Part shown: in pieces, positions 7,281-17,053 of the stretch
Position numbering within the stretch: position 1 is the first letter of the stretch
Layout of the letters: the number at the start of each line of letters is the position of its first letter
Source: Gemmobacter caeni
Lineage (GTDB): Bacteria; Pseudomonadota; Alphaproteobacteria; Rhodobacterales; Rhodobacteraceae
Length of the DNA: 64,000 nucleotides
NCBI RefSeq assembly: GCF_003054195.1
Contig: NZ_QBKP01000013.1
Span: 1-64,000 of the forward strand
Direction: 5' to 3'
Notes under the pieces: generated by a model
What the model saw: the letters and a program-made list of their open reading frames with translations, nothing else
Told to the model about the DNA's origin: nothing
Database searches by the model: none
Position numbers and translations under genes: made by a program

Positions 7281-10200
7281 ATGAACGATCTTTCCTCTGC
7301 GACCCTGGCGCCTGCGCCGACTGCCGTGCCGTCCCCGTCTACGACGGCTTCCCGAATCCTGGCCGTTGCTGAAGCGCTACAACCTGATCTGGCGCAGGGC
7401 TTCCAGATCGACGCCCTGCGCTTGCGGCTGGAGATGGAGCGCGCCTTTGGCGGCTCCGATGCGGATGGCGCCTGGGACTGGAAACTCACCTATGAGGCGG
7501 TTGAAGTGGCGCTCGTCCTTTTCCTGCGGAAATTCGGCCGCGCGCTGCTCGCCCGGGTCGGCTCGCTTGCGGCGCTGCTGCCGATCCTCGCCAAGGTAGC
7601 GGGCCTCTTGCCCACGCACACCCGCCGCTCGGAGGAGATGGAGCGCTTACAGCAATTCTCGACGCCGGTGCCCATGGGGATCGCGGCCCTCTCCGCGGCG
7701 CAGATCACTCAGCGTGATCTGGTCCTCGAGCCTTCCGCCGGGACCGGGCTCCTCGCGATCCTCGCCGAGATCGCGGGCGGCAGCCTCGCACTGAACGAGC
7801 TGGCCGAGACTCGTGCCGATCTTCTGCGGCTCCTGTTTCCAGGGCGCCCCGTCACCACTTTCGACGCCGCGCAGATCGACGATCATCTGGGTGCCGGCCT
7901 GCGCCCGAGTGTCATCCTGATGAACCCGCCGTTTTCGGCTGCGGTCCATGTCGGTGGCCGCAACACCGAGGTGACGGCGCGGCATCTGCGCTCGGCCCTT
8001 GCCCGCCTCGTGCCGGGCGGGCGGTTGGTCGCCATCACTGGCGCCAATTTCGCGCCGGATGCACCCGCTTGGGCCGATGCCTTCGCTCGGCTGACCGAGT
8101 CCGCGCATCTGGTCTTCACCGGCTCGGTGTCTGGCGGCGCTTTTGCCAAGCACGGCACAAGCTTCGAGACGCGGATTTCGGTCTTTGACAAATGCCGTGG
8201 TAGCGAGCAGGGCGGCATCACGGCCGACCTCGCTCCGCCGATATCGCCCGATGTGGCGCATCTCTTGGCCCGGATCATCGCCGAAGTTCCGCCGCGCCTT
8301 GAACTGGCAAAAATCGCCACAGCTAGGTTAGAATCCACTTCTCCTTTCCCGGGAAATCCGGCCCGCGCCCCAAAGATCACCGTTGACATATCGCGAGCTT
8401 CCGCCTCGGCCTCGTGTTCCGCCGCAAGCACGCAGATCGACGCCGAAGACCTCGCCTATAGCCTCCGCGAGGCGGCCGAAGGCGACAGCGCTGCGCGTCT
8501 GTCGGATGCGATCTACGAGACCTTCCGGCTTCAAGCCTTCGACATCCCCGGCGCGGCTTCGCATCCGACCAAGCTCGTGCAATCGGCGGCCATGGCCTCG
8601 GTCGCACCCCCGAAACCGACCTACCGGCCGAAACTCCCCGCTGCCGTCCTCCGCGACGGCCTGTTGTCCGACGCGCAACTCGAGACCGTGATCTATGCGG
8701 GCGAGGCGCATAGCGCGCACCTTGCCGGGTCTTGGACCGTCGACGAGACCGGCGACGTGATCTCCGCCGCGCCAGAAAACGCCAGCGACGCCATCCGCTT
8801 CCGCCGTGGCTTCTTCCTCGGCGATGGCACCGGGGCAGGCAAAGGCCGCCAGTCGGCCGGGATACTGCTCGACAACTGGGCCCAAGGCCGACGCAAGGCG
8901 CTCTGGATTTCGAAGAGTGACAAGTTGCTGGAGGACGCACAGCGCGACTGGTCGGCCCTTGGCCAGGAGCGGCTGTTGGTCACGCCGCTGTCGCGCTTTG
9001 CGCAAGGCCGCGATATCCCGCTGACCGAGGGCATCCTTTTCACCACCTATGCGACGCTGCGCTCGGAAGAACGGGGCGCCAAGAAATCCCGTGTCGATCA
9101 GATCGTCGATTGGCTCGGGGCGGATTTCGACGGGGTGATCCTTTTTGACGAAAGCCATGCCATGGCCAATGCTGCAGGCTCCAAGGGTGAGCGCGGCGAC
9201 ACGGAAGCATCGCAGCAGGGCAGGGCGGGCCTGCGCCTGCAGCACAAGCTGCCCAATGCCCGCGTGGTTTATGTCTCGGCTACGGGGGCGACGACCGTCC
9301 ACAACCTCGCCTATGCGCAACGCCTCGGACTTTGGGGTGGCGAAGATTTCCCATTCGCCACCCGCGCCGAGTTCGTGCAGGCCATTGCAGCTGGCGGCGT
9401 CGCCGCGATGGAGGTCCTCGCCCGTGACCTGCGGTCCCTCGGGCTCTACACCGCCCGCTCGCTTTCCTATGACGGTGTCGAATACGAGATGCTGGAGCAT
9501 GCGCTGACACCCGAACAGCGCAGCATCTATGATGCCTTTGCCGGGGCCTTCGCCATCATTCACAACAACCTCGCCGCTGCGATGGAAGCGGCCAACATCA
9601 CGGGTGAGAACGGCACGCTGAACCGTCAGGCCAAGTCCGCCGCGCGTTCCGCCTTCGAGAGCGCCAAGCAGCGCTTCTTCGGCCATCTGCTCACCTCGAT
9701 GAAAACCCCCACGCTGATCGCGGCCATCGAGGCCGATCTGGCGGCAGGCCATGCGGCCGTCATCCAGATCGTCTCGACCGGCGAGGCGCTGATGGAGCGA
9801 CGCCTGTCGGAGATCCCAACTGACGAATGGAACGATATCCGCGTCGACATCACCCCGCGGGAATATGTCCTGGACTACCTCGCCCATTCCTTCCCGGTAC
9901 AACTCTTCGAGCCCTTCACCGACAGCGAGGGCAATCTGTCCTCCCGACCCGTTGTGCGGGATGGCCAGCCAGTTGAGTGCCGCGAGGCCGTCCGCCGACG
10001 TGACGCGCTGATCGAAAAGCTGGCCTCGCTGCCGCCGGTGCCGGGGGCGCTCGACCAGATCGTCCAGCGCTTCGGCACCGATCTCGTGGCCGAGGTCACC
10101 GGCCGGTCGCGTCGCATCGTGAGGAGGGGCGAGGGTCAAGCGGCGCGGCTTGTTGTGGAAAGCCGGGCGGGCTCTGCCAATCTCGCGGAAACCGCCGCCT

Positions 10201-11651
10201 TCATGGATGACCAGAAGCGCATCCTGATCTTCTCGGATGCGGGCGGCACGGGGCGCAGCTATCACGCCGATCTTGGGGCGAAGAACCAGCGCCTGCGGGT
10301 TCACTACCTTCTTGAACCCGGCTGGAAGGCCGATGCGGCGATCCAGGGCCTTGGCCGTACCAACCGTACCAATCAAGCGCAGCCACCCCTGTTCCGGCCG
10401 GTGGCCACCGATGTGAAGGCGGAGAAGCGGTTCCTCTCGACCATCGCGCGCCGTCTCGACACTCTCGGGGCGATCACGCGGGGTCAGCGCCAGACCGGCG
10501 GGCAAGGGCTGTTCCGGCCTGAGGACAATCTCGAGTCGCCTTACGCCCGTGACGCGCTGCGCCAGCTCTACCGCCGCATCTACCGCGGCGATGTCACGGG
10601 CTGCTCGCTCGGGGCCTTTGAGGACGCGACCGGTCTCAGTCTGACCGACGACAATGGTCTGAAGGACGATCTGCCGCCGATCACGACCTTCCTCAATCGC
10701 CTGCTGGCGCTGACGATCGATATGCAGGCCGTGCTGTTCTCGGCTTTCGAGGAATTGCTCGACCAGCGGATCGAGGGGGCCATCGCGGCCGGTGTCTATG
10801 ACCTCGGCCTCGAGACGCTGCGCGCCGAAAGCTTCCGCGTCACGAACGCTCGCGTCATCTACACCCATCCCGGCTCCGGCGCGGAAACGCAACTTCTGAC
10901 CATCGCGGAAAAGCGCCGCAACGCGCCGACCTTGCTGGCCGACGCGCTCGACTGGCTGGATGACCCGAAGGCGCGGCTTCTGGTCAACAGCCGCTCGGGC
11001 CGGGCGGCGGTACAGGTGCCTGCCACCAGCCTGATGCTGGACGACGGCACCATCGAGCCCCGACTGCGGCTGATCCGACCGACCGAGGCCAGCACGGTTC
11101 CAGCGAAGATCATGGACGACACCCACTGGCTTGAGGCAGATCGGGCGACCTTCGCCGCCGCCTGGACAGCGGAACTGGCCGAGGTGCCGGAGTTTTCAGA
11201 ATCCACGCTGCACATCGTGGCCGGCCTCCTCCTGCCGATCTGGAAGCAGCTCCCCCAGGATGAAACCCGCGTCTACCGGCTGCAGACCGATGACGGTCAG
11301 CGCATCATCGGCCGCCGTGTTTCGCCCGCCTGGGTCGCGACCACGCTGGCAGCTGACGCGCCGAAGCTCACGGCTGCAGAGGTCCATTCCCTTGTTCTGG
11401 AGGGTAAGACCGTCGTGCGTCTGGTCGAGGAGATGGAGTTGCACCGGTCCCGCGTTATGGGCGTGAACCGGATCGAGCTTTCGGGGTTCACCGAGGCGCA
11501 GAAGGACCGGCTCAAGGCGGATGGGCTCTTTTCGGAAATCATCGCCTGGAAGCTGCGGCTCTTCTGCCCGACCGATCCTGCCGGGATCGCGGTCCTAGAG
11601 CGACTGCTTGCGCGTTTTGCGGTCTCTGGTCTACATGCACGCAATGGTTGA
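7281..11651 (+). CDS. Methyltransferase/Strawberry-notch helicase fusion (DarB-like)
   Basis: The start ATG 7281 (MNDLSSATLAPAPT) gives 1456 residues. The N-terminal third is a Rossmann methyltransferase: LEPSAGTGLLA as the SAM-binding loop and NPPF at about 215-218, the motif of N6-adenine methylases. The centre is a superfamily 2 helicase of the Strawberry-notch type, with GDGTGAGKG (about 514-522) as Walker A and DESH (623-626) as Walker B. A second RecA lobe ends in GRTNRTNQ (about 1025-1032). Similar methylase-helicase giants, such as phage P1 DarB, protect incoming DNA against type I restriction. The KlcA gene upstream and the primase-like gene 11 bp downstream fit a role in establishment after transfer. 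Confidence 0.8.
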   Translation: MNDLSSATLAPAPTAVPSPSTTASRILAVAEALQPDLAQGFQIDALRLRLEMERAFGGSDADGAWDWKLTYEAVEVALVLFLRKFGRALLARVGSLAALLPILAKVAGLLPTHTRRSEEMERLQQFSTPVPMGIAALSAAQITQRDLVLEPSAGTGLLAILAEIAGGSLALNELAETRADLLRLLFPGRPVTTFDAAQIDDHLGAGLRPSVILMNPPFSAAVHVGGRNTEVTARHLRSALARLVPGGRLVAITGANFAPDAPAWADAFARLTESAHLVFTGSVSGGAFAKHGTSFETRISVFDKCRGSEQGGITADLAPPISPDVAHLLARIIAEVPPRLELAKIATARLESTSPFPGNPARAPKITVDISRASASASCSAASTQIDAEDLAYSLREAAEGDSAARLSDAIYETFRLQAFDIPGAASHPTKLVQSAAMASVAPPKPTYRPKLPAAVLRDGLLSDAQLETVIYAGEAHSAHLAGSWTVDETGDVISAAPENASDAIRFRRGFFLGDGTGAGKGRQSAGILLDNWAQGRRKALWISKSDKLLEDAQRDWSALGQERLLVTPLSRFAQGRDIPLTEGILFTTYATLRSEERGAKKSRVDQIVDWLGADFDGVILFDESHAMANAAGSKGERGDTEASQQGRAGLRLQHKLPNARVVYVSATGATTVHNLAYAQRLGLWGGEDFPFATRAEFVQAIAAGGVAAMEVLARDLRSLGLYTARSLSYDGVEYEMLEHALTPEQRSIYDAFAGAFAIIHNNLAAAMEAANITGENGTLNRQAKSAARSAFESAKQRFFGHLLTSMKTPTLIAAIEADLAAGHAAVIQIVSTGEALMERRLSEIPTDEWNDIRVDITPREYVLDYLAHSFPVQLFEPFTDSEGNLSSRPVVRDGQPVECREAVRRRDALIEKLASLPPVPGALDQIVQRFGTDLVAEVTGRSRRIVRRGEGQAARLVVESRAGSANLAETAAFMDDQKRILIFSDAGGTGRSYHADLGAKNQRLRVHYLLEPGWKADAAIQGLGRTNRTNQAQPPLFRPVATDVKAEKRFLSTIARRLDTLGAITRGQRQTGGQGLFRPEDNLESPYARDALRQLYRRIYRGDVTGCSLGAFEDATGLSLTDDNGLKDDLPPITTFLNRLLALTIDMQAVLFSAFEELLDQRIEGAIAAGVYDLGLETLRAESFRVTNARVIYTHPGSGAETQLLTIAEKRRNAPTLLADALDWLDDPKARLLVNSRSGRAAVQVPATSLMLDDGTIEPRLRLIRPTEASTVPAKIMDDTHWLEADRATFAAAWTAELAEVPEFSESTLHIVAGLLLPIWKQLPQDETRVYRLQTDDGQRIIGRRVSPAWVATTLAADAPKLTAAEVHSLVLEGKTVVRLVEEMELHRSRVMGVNRIELSGFTEAQKDRLKADGLFSEIIAWKLRLFCPTDPAGIAVLERLLARFAVSGLHARNG

Positions 11652-11662
11652 ATTGTGTGATC

Positions 11663-12694
11663 ATGTCATTGGAAACAGAAGACCTCTTGCGTGAGCTTTC
11701 CGCAAATGCCGAAAGCGTTTGTCGTCATTACCTTCCCGCTGGACGGCGGGAAGGCTCCTACTGGATCGTCGGAGATCTGCAGAACAATCCCGGTCGGTCG
11801 CTCTTCGTGCGGCTGACCGGCCCCACATCGGGGCCCGGTGCCGCCGGCAAGTTCACCGACGGCGCCACCGGTGAACATGGCGATCTTCTCGACATCATCC
11901 GCGAGCGGACGGGGATCACGCGCTTTCCCGATCTTCTGGCCGAGGCGCGCGCGCATCTTGGCCGTCCGGCGCAGGTTACCCCGGATGGCCCTTCCCCGAG
12001 AAAATCGAAGTCCCCCGGGGGCACCCCAGAGGTGGCAGCGCGCTTGTATGTGGCCTCGGTCCCTGTTCCAGGCACGCTTGCGGAAACCTATCTCCGCTCC
12101 CGGGGCATTATCCTTGGCGGCAAGACGAGCGCCCTTCGCTTCCACCCGAAGTGCTGGCATCGGGATGAGGGTCAGACCAAGAGCATTCCCCGACCAGCGC
12201 TGATCGCTGCGGTCACCGATGGGGCAGGGGCCTTGCAGGGGGTACATCGCACCTGGCTCGCGCCTGACGGCCAAGGCAAGGCGGCAGTCGAGACGCAGCG
12301 GCGGGCCATGGGTCACCTTCTTGGCAATGCCGTCAGGTTGACCCCATGTGATGACATCCTCGTTGTCGGCGAAGGCATCGAGACCATGCTTTCCGTTCGT
12401 GAGGCCGCCCCCGGCCTTCCCGTCTGGGCCGCTCTCTCATCGGGTCACCTTGGAGCCGTTCTGTTGCCGGAGGGGTTGCGGCGCCTCTACATTGCCATCG
12501 ACCGCGATCCTGCCGGGCAGCGCGCAGCGGAGAGGTTGACCGCCAGAGCAGCAGAGGTCGGGATTTCGGTGCGGGTGCTCGAACCGCGGCTCGGGGACTT
12601 TAACGACGATCTTCTTGCGGATGGACCGGCGGTGCTGCGTCAGCATCTGTCAAAGCAGATCGGTCCCGAGGATCAGCAGCGCCTGGAAATCTGA
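11663..12694 (+). CDS. Toprim-domain primase/helicase-like protein (DUF7146)
   Basis: ATG 11663 (MSLETEDLLRELS) is preferred over a TTG at 11648 that overlaps the upstream stop. It gives 343 residues. The middle region has GKFTDGATGEHGDLLDII and YLRSRGI, seen in plasmid-borne zinc-less primase relatives. A C-terminal Toprim domain carries the acidic metal ligands in VVGEGIETMLS and YIAIDRDPAGQ. Toprim proteins act in primer synthesis or strand breakage. No zinc finger or helicase motif is present. It follows the Strawberry-notch gene by 11 bp and is probably co-transcribed, perhaps priming replication of the entering strand. Confidence 0.75.
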   Translation: MSLETEDLLRELSANAESVCRHYLPAGRREGSYWIVGDLQNNPGRSLFVRLTGPTSGPGAAGKFTDGATGEHGDLLDIIRERTGITRFPDLLAEARAHLGRPAQVTPDGPSPRKSKSPGGTPEVAARLYVASVPVPGTLAETYLRSRGIILGGKTSALRFHPKCWHRDEGQTKSIPRPALIAAVTDGAGALQGVHRTWLAPDGQGKAAVETQRRAMGHLLGNAVRLTPCDDILVVGEGIETMLSVREAAPGLPVWAALSSGHLGAVLLPEGLRRLYIAIDRDPAGQRAAERLTARAAEVGISVRVLEPRLGDFNDDLLADGPAVLRQHLSKQIGPEDQQRLEI

Positions 12695-12843
12695 GCTTCT
12701 CCGCGCAAGGGGCGTTTCAAGACGGCGGGGCAGGCGGACTGGAGCCATCGCAGGTCTGAACCGTCACCTTCTGCCTCTTCTCGGGGCAGCTTATCCACCC
12801 GTCCCCCGAGCGGCCTTCAAGAGATGGGCAAGCGGCCGTCAAA

Positions 12844-13002
12844 GGGGACGACCCTTCAAGGACGGGGGGCAACTGATTTCCGCCAGCGGGGCACGCCCCG
12901 CCTTTGCATCGCGACACAAATCAGCCACCCCCCGTCCTCCTCCACATGCGTTCCGGCCCCCGCTTTTGAGTTGTTTGGGGGCGGGGGTGAAGGGTCCTCC
13001 CC
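12844..13002. repeat. Nested inverted-repeat structure
   Basis: Three sets of arms are nested. The outer arms are 12844-12858 and 12988-13002 (14 of 15 bases pair). The middle arms are 12860-12879 and 12918-12937 (17 of 20 pair, starting GGACGGGGGG). The inner arms are 12886-12891 and 12896-12901 (GCGGGG/CCCCGC). A side hairpin GCCCCC/GGGGGC lies at 12956-12961 and 12977-12982. It fills most of the 384-bp gap (12695-13078) between the primase-like and SLOG genes. It could be a structured leader or small RNA, a replication or single-strand initiation site, or a site bound by the flanking proteins. There is no T-run typical of a terminator. Confidence 0.6.
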
Positions 13003-13078
13003 CGTGACGGCGCATCTACGCCCATGAAGGCCGCGCGGGATGACGCGCGGACCAGACAGGCCCGGAGGCAAGAAGAAG

Positions 13079-14014
13079 ATGACGTTCCAAACCCGCGACG
13101 ACGCTTACGAACCCGCCCACACCGCATCCCAGACCGCCAATGCGCTGGAGGAGCTGCAGCTCTACGGCTACCGCCCCTTCGAGGACGAGCCCGATCCCCG
13201 CCCGATGCCAGATGCAGACCGCCTTCGGGGTGCCGTCGCGGATATCTTCGACGCCCTCGTCGCGAGCCTCGCCGACACTCGCATGGAACCCGACCTCGAA
13301 GAAGTGCTCTGGGGCCAGGTCAACCTCTTCCACCGCGCCACCGCCCGGATCGAACGGACGCTCGACGACAACGAACAGGGCCAGCGCCGCCTCCAGCGCG
13401 AGCAGGACGGCTCCGAAGTGAAATCCACCGAGCTCGAGCGTCTGACGGCCGAGGGCCTGACCCTCACCGAACGGCGGAACTGCATGGACATGATGCGCGA
13501 TCACGCCGCCACCGAGTTCTGGCATCACACGGGCTCCACCTGGAGGCCCCGCACTGGGTCAAAGGTGAACCACCAGCACCTGACCGCAGCTCTGATCGAC
13601 AGCCGCGACTTCCTCGCCGCCAAGCGCCGGGCCGAGACCGAAGTGATGCTGCCCGCAGGACCCAAGGTCGCCCTCACCGGGGGGACCGACTTCAACGATC
13701 ACCGCCTGATCTGGGGCAAGCTGGATCAGGTCCGCACCAAGTATCCCGACATGGTCCTTCTGCATGGGGGAAGCCCCAAGGGCACCGAACTCATCGCCGC
13801 CAAATGGGCCGAGGCCCGCGGTGTGACCCAGGTTGCCTTCAAGCCTGACTGGACCAAGCACGCCAAGGCCGCCCCCTTCAAGCGCAACGACGCCATGCTT
13901 GATGTGCTCCCCGTGGGTGTCCTCGTCTTCCCGGGCAATGGCATCCAGGAAAACCTTGCCGACAAGGCCAAGAAGCTCGGCATCCCGGTGGTGAAGTTCG
14001 AGAGGGGGGCGTGA
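13079..14014 (+). CDS. DUF2493 (SLOG-fold, YspA-like) protein
   Basis: ATG 13079 (MTFQTRDDAYEP) follows GGAGG at 13064-13068. The N-terminal part (residues 1-185) is acidic and helical, with a coiled-coil-like segment around LFHRATARIERTLDDNEQGQRR. The C-terminal domain (about 190-305) is DUF2493: PKVALTGGTDFNDHRLIW, LLHGGSPKGTELIAAKWA and VLVFPGNGIQENLADKAKK. It is a Rossmann-like SLOG fold expected to bind a nucleotide or nucleotide-derived ligand. SLOG proteins are often linked to nucleotide signalling in mobile-element conflict systems. The specific ligand is unknown. Confidence 0.75.
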   Translation: MTFQTRDDAYEPAHTASQTANALEELQLYGYRPFEDEPDPRPMPDADRLRGAVADIFDALVASLADTRMEPDLEEVLWGQVNLFHRATARIERTLDDNEQGQRRLQREQDGSEVKSTELERLTAEGLTLTERRNCMDMMRDHAATEFWHHTGSTWRPRTGSKVNHQHLTAALIDSRDFLAAKRRAETEVMLPAGPKVALTGGTDFNDHRLIWGKLDQVRTKYPDMVLLHGGSPKGTELIAAKWAEARGVTQVAFKPDWTKHAKAAPFKRNDAMLDVLPVGVLVFPGNGIQENLADKAKKLGIPVVKFERGA

Positions 14015-14063
14015 GCCCCCCAACTTTCGAGGGCCGGAGATCGGCCCTCGTAAAACAATCCGT

Positions 14064-15452
14064 TCAGATTGACGCTGGCAGTTCTCTGGCTGCGGCCGAT
14101 TGCATGTCGAGCAAGCTGGCGTTCCGGCGCGCGAGGGTTTCGTGCCACTCCTGCGCTTCCCGATCTTTGAAGAAAACAGCCGTCGGCGCCAATCGCGCAA
14201 CCGCTGCCTCGACGTCCTCCAGCGCGACCCGAAAAAATTCCTTCCGGAAATTCGACATGTTGATCCGTTTTTCGGCGAATTCCTTCTGGAGGGCCGCCTC
14301 CAGCGCGGGAGCGGCATCGCTGTAGATCATGGCATGGGTGTCGAAACTGAACGGCACGCTGGCGTCCCCAAGTTCGCGCACCCGGTCATCCGGATCCAGC
14401 CTGCGGGTCAGCCCGATCTTCACCACATCGTCCCCGAAGGAGCCGACGTTCGAGATGATATAGACGTAGCCGGACTTCGTCATTTCGGCCATGGCTCGGG
14501 CACGTTCGCTGGCCAGATGGGCCGCAGCCAGAGTGGCTTCCAGTTCTGCGATCCGTTGGGCGTTGCCGTCACCATTCGCCTCTTTGCGAGCTTTCTCCAG
14601 AAGGGCCTGGTACTTGGCCTCCTCCCGCTCAGCCGCCTCGGCTTCAGCCAGGAGCTTCTTCTCTTCCTTCTCGGCACGCGCCATTTCGGCCCGCTCGTCC
14701 TTTTCGCGTTTCAACTGTTCGCGGTATTCGTGGGTGAGCCGGAGTTCTTCGATCTTGAGGGCGACGAACCTGTCGTTCAGCGTCAGGTTCATCGAGGTGT
14801 TTTCCTTGTCGATCGAGGCCGCTGCCGACAAGATGCGCTTCTCCATCGCAACAACGTTGTTCCAGCGGACATTGGCGATCGCAGCTTCGCATTCGTTATT
14901 GAAGGCCCGCATCGTTAATCGCATCTGACGGTTGATCATGGTGGCCCCTTTGGCCTTGCTGCCCTCCACCGTCCATTCGGTCGGGCAGAGCGCCGCCTGC
15001 TTTGCCGAAATCATCGCCTTCTGGCGGTCCCGAACCTCGACGATCTTGGCCTTGAACTCCTCGCTGTCAGTAAAATCGAAATGGGGCTCATAGATGCCTA
15101 ATTCAGCAAAGGCGAGCCGTTCATCATAGATGGCGACTTGGCTTTCCAGCCGGTCGAAATGCGCCCGCTTTTCGGCATAGGATTTGCGGAGCGCGTCGAT
15201 GTCCGAAGTGAGTGCGGAAGCAATGCTCTGGAGACGTGCTACCTCGGCTTCTTCGGAAATGATTGCGGAATACTTTGCCTTCGTTGCCTCGTGCTCGGCT
15301 GCCAGCTTGGCGACCTCTTCTCTGTGGATCGCGGCAGCCGTCTCTGCCTCGGACGTCCTCGAGCGCAGCTTGCGTTTTCCAATCAGCCAGAGCACCAGAA
15401 ATACGGGGGCCAGGACGAACCAAACCAAAGCCACAAATACGATCGGATCCAT
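14064..15452 (-). CDS. Membrane-anchored coiled-coil protein with DUF4041 and GIY-YIG-like (T5orf172) domain
   Basis: The 462-residue protein starts with a hydrophobic helix (IVFVALVWFVLAPVFLVLWL, residues 4-23). A coiled coil (about 35-110), a DUF4041 region (about 110-215) and a highly charged helical region (KREKDERAEMARAEKEEKK) follow. The C-terminal T5orf172/GIY-YIG domain has SGYVYIISNVGSFGDDVVKI followed by GLTRRLDPDDRVRELG. The fold is a nuclease fold and the YVYI, KIG and R positions are present. Such proteins occur in phages and mobile elements, and their cellular role is not settled. The gene is convergent with the SLOG gene. Confidence 0.75.
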   Translation of the reverse strand: MDPIVFVALVWFVLAPVFLVLWLIGKRKLRSRTSEAETAAAIHREEVAKLAAEHEATKAKYSAIISEEAEVARLQSIASALTSDIDALRKSYAEKRAHFDRLESQVAIYDERLAFAELGIYEPHFDFTDSEEFKAKIVEVRDRQKAMISAKQAALCPTEWTVEGSKAKGATMINRQMRLTMRAFNNECEAAIANVRWNNVVAMEKRILSAAASIDKENTSMNLTLNDRFVALKIEELRLTHEYREQLKREKDERAEMARAEKEEKKLLAEAEAAEREEAKYQALLEKARKEANGDGNAQRIAELEATLAAAHLASERARAMAEMTKSGYVYIISNVGSFGDDVVKIGLTRRLDPDDRVRELGDASVPFSFDTHAMIYSDAAPALEAALQKEFAEKRINMSNFRKEFFRVALEDVEAAVARLAPTAVFFKDREAQEWHETLARRNASLLDMQSAAARELPASI

Positions 15453-16219
15453 AGGTTCCCCTGAAAATACATTGTCACCGTAGAATGCTTGGGCGCCGTC
15501 TGCACCTCAAGATTGAATCTCGGTCCTCTGGTTGCAGCGCTGCCATTCCGCCCCGGTCCGATGTTGGTCTCGGGCTGAAGCCGATGTCCTCGTTGTTGTC
15601 GCGCCTATGGCATCCGCGAACTCGGTGCCGATCTGGCCGGTCGCGAGCCCGTCCTTCTCCGCGATGATCCCTGATCGTGGCGGTCACCTCTGTCGTATGG
15701 CGGGGTTCTTCGGATGGTGTGGGATCTGGATCTGAACCCTCTGCCCATATCGCAGGCCCCTCTGCGACCGGGCCGTGAAGTTGAGCCCATTGCTGCGGTG
15801 CCATTCGGTGTTCCAAATGCTCTGCGATCTCGGCGCGGGGTAGGGCGGCAGCCTAACGTGGGGGCAGGGGGAATATGTGGGCGCGGTGACCTAATTCTCG
15901 CTTCTCGGGACGGTTCCCCCTTGGTCCTGACATTGCCGGATGAGGTCGGCTAAACTTGTCAGCTTGGGTTCCTCTCCCCCTGTGGTCTGGTTGAGGCACC
16001 TCCTCTTCGACTGACAATCCCCTAAGCCTGTTCGGTTTCCTGCCCGCAACCCCGCTCTTGTCCGGGCCGTGTTGGCCGCAAAGCGTCCTGCCCGCTCCAC
16101 CCCGTCCCCTCGGGGGTTTCCGGCTGGTCCTTGGCCCAGCCGTGCAGACGTCTCCCGACAGGCTTCTGCCGGGTCTTGTCGAAGGGATGGTCCCTCGCAC
16201 CAGACACAGGAGAAACACC
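15453..16219. other. 767-bp gap without a convincing gene
   Basis: The stretch between the divergent GIY-YIG gene and ssb holds only short frames of biased composition without ribosome sites. It should contain both promoters. I saw no repeat, tRNA or clear operator in it. Confidence 0.4.
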
Positions 16220-16624
16220 ATGCAGAACATCGTCATCCTCGCCGGCAACATCGGTCAGGCCCCGGAAGCCCTCACCACCCAGGGCGGCACGAAGATCACC
16301 CACTTCACCCTCGCCACCTCGCGCCCCCGCCTGTCGGAAGGCCGCCCGATCCGCGACGAGCACGGCTACCGCGTGATGGACACCGAATGGCACCGCATCA
16401 CCTGCTTCAACGGCCTCGGCAAGTCGGTCGCCGAGAACTGCGAGAAGGGCATGAAGGTCCTCGTCCAGGGCCGCATCCACTACTCGAAGTGGACCGATGC
16501 GGCGGGTGTCGACCGCTACGGCTGCGAGATCATCGCCGAGAAGATCGACTTCCTCAGCCGCCCGAAGACGGCCGAGGGCGAAGGCCCCGAGCTGATCGAC
16601 AACAACGACGAGGTCGGCTTCTGA
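16220..16624 (+). CDS. ssb: Single-stranded DNA-binding protein
   Basis: ATG 16220 is preceded by AGGAG (16209-16213). The 134-residue protein has a single OB-fold: MQNIVILAGNIGQAPEALTT, THFTLATSRPR, TEWHRITCFNGLGKSVAENC and KVLVQGRIHYSKWTD. The Ser/Gly-rich linker usual in chromosomal SSB (about 170 aa) is nearly absent, and the tail ends NNDEVGF, an acidic tip with terminal Phe as needed for partner binding. This is typical of a plasmid-encoded SSB that coats the entering strand after conjugation and may limit SOS induction. Confidence 0.9.
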   Translation: MQNIVILAGNIGQAPEALTTQGGTKITHFTLATSRPRLSEGRPIRDEHGYRVMDTEWHRITCFNGLGKSVAENCEKGMKVLVQGRIHYSKWTDAAGVDRYGCEIIAEKIDFLSRPKTAEGEGPELIDNNDEVGF

Positions 16625-16640
16625 AGCCGACCAGCACCTC

Positions 16641-16662
16641 CCCGGCGGGGAAACCCGCCGGG
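16641..16662 (+). terminator. Hairpin after ssb
   Basis: A perfect 9-bp stem CCCGGCGGG/CCCGCCGGG with a GAAA tetraloop lies 16 bases after the ssb stop. No T-run follows, so it is either a weak terminator or an mRNA 3'-end stabiliser. The remainder of the gap to 17053 shows no supported gene. Confidence 0.5.
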
Positions 16663-17053
16663 TCGGGGGAAGCCTCGAGACAGGCCAAGGACGGGAAAAC
16701 GGCCCAAACCGGCCGGTCAGGCCCAACGCTTGGCTTCGCCGCGCCCCGACCGAAGCCGACGTCGATGCGCATCGCAACAAAAGTAGCGGGACCCATGCAC
16801 GGTGATGATCGAGACACAGCGCAGCCCCGGTCGCACCCGCAGCAAAGCAAACATGTGTCACGCATAATAGAGTGCGAACATCGCCCTACTCACGCGGGCT
16901 CGAGGCGCCTTTGCAAAGCGAAACGGCAGGGATTTCCCCCTGCCGCTCCACCTCCCGGTGCGTTGTTCGACGAACACAGATCGGCCCGACGTGGAGCCCT
17001 ATCGCGCTCAGCCGGCGCACCGGGAAAGCCGTCCACCGCCAAGGCGGTGAAAG

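Noticed and set aside
8328-11126. A 932-codon open frame on the minus strand opposite the giant helicase gene
   Set aside because: It is the antisense shadow of a GC-rich gene. The composition is Arg/Gly/Asp-rich with no motif, whereas the plus strand has complete methylase and helicase motifs.
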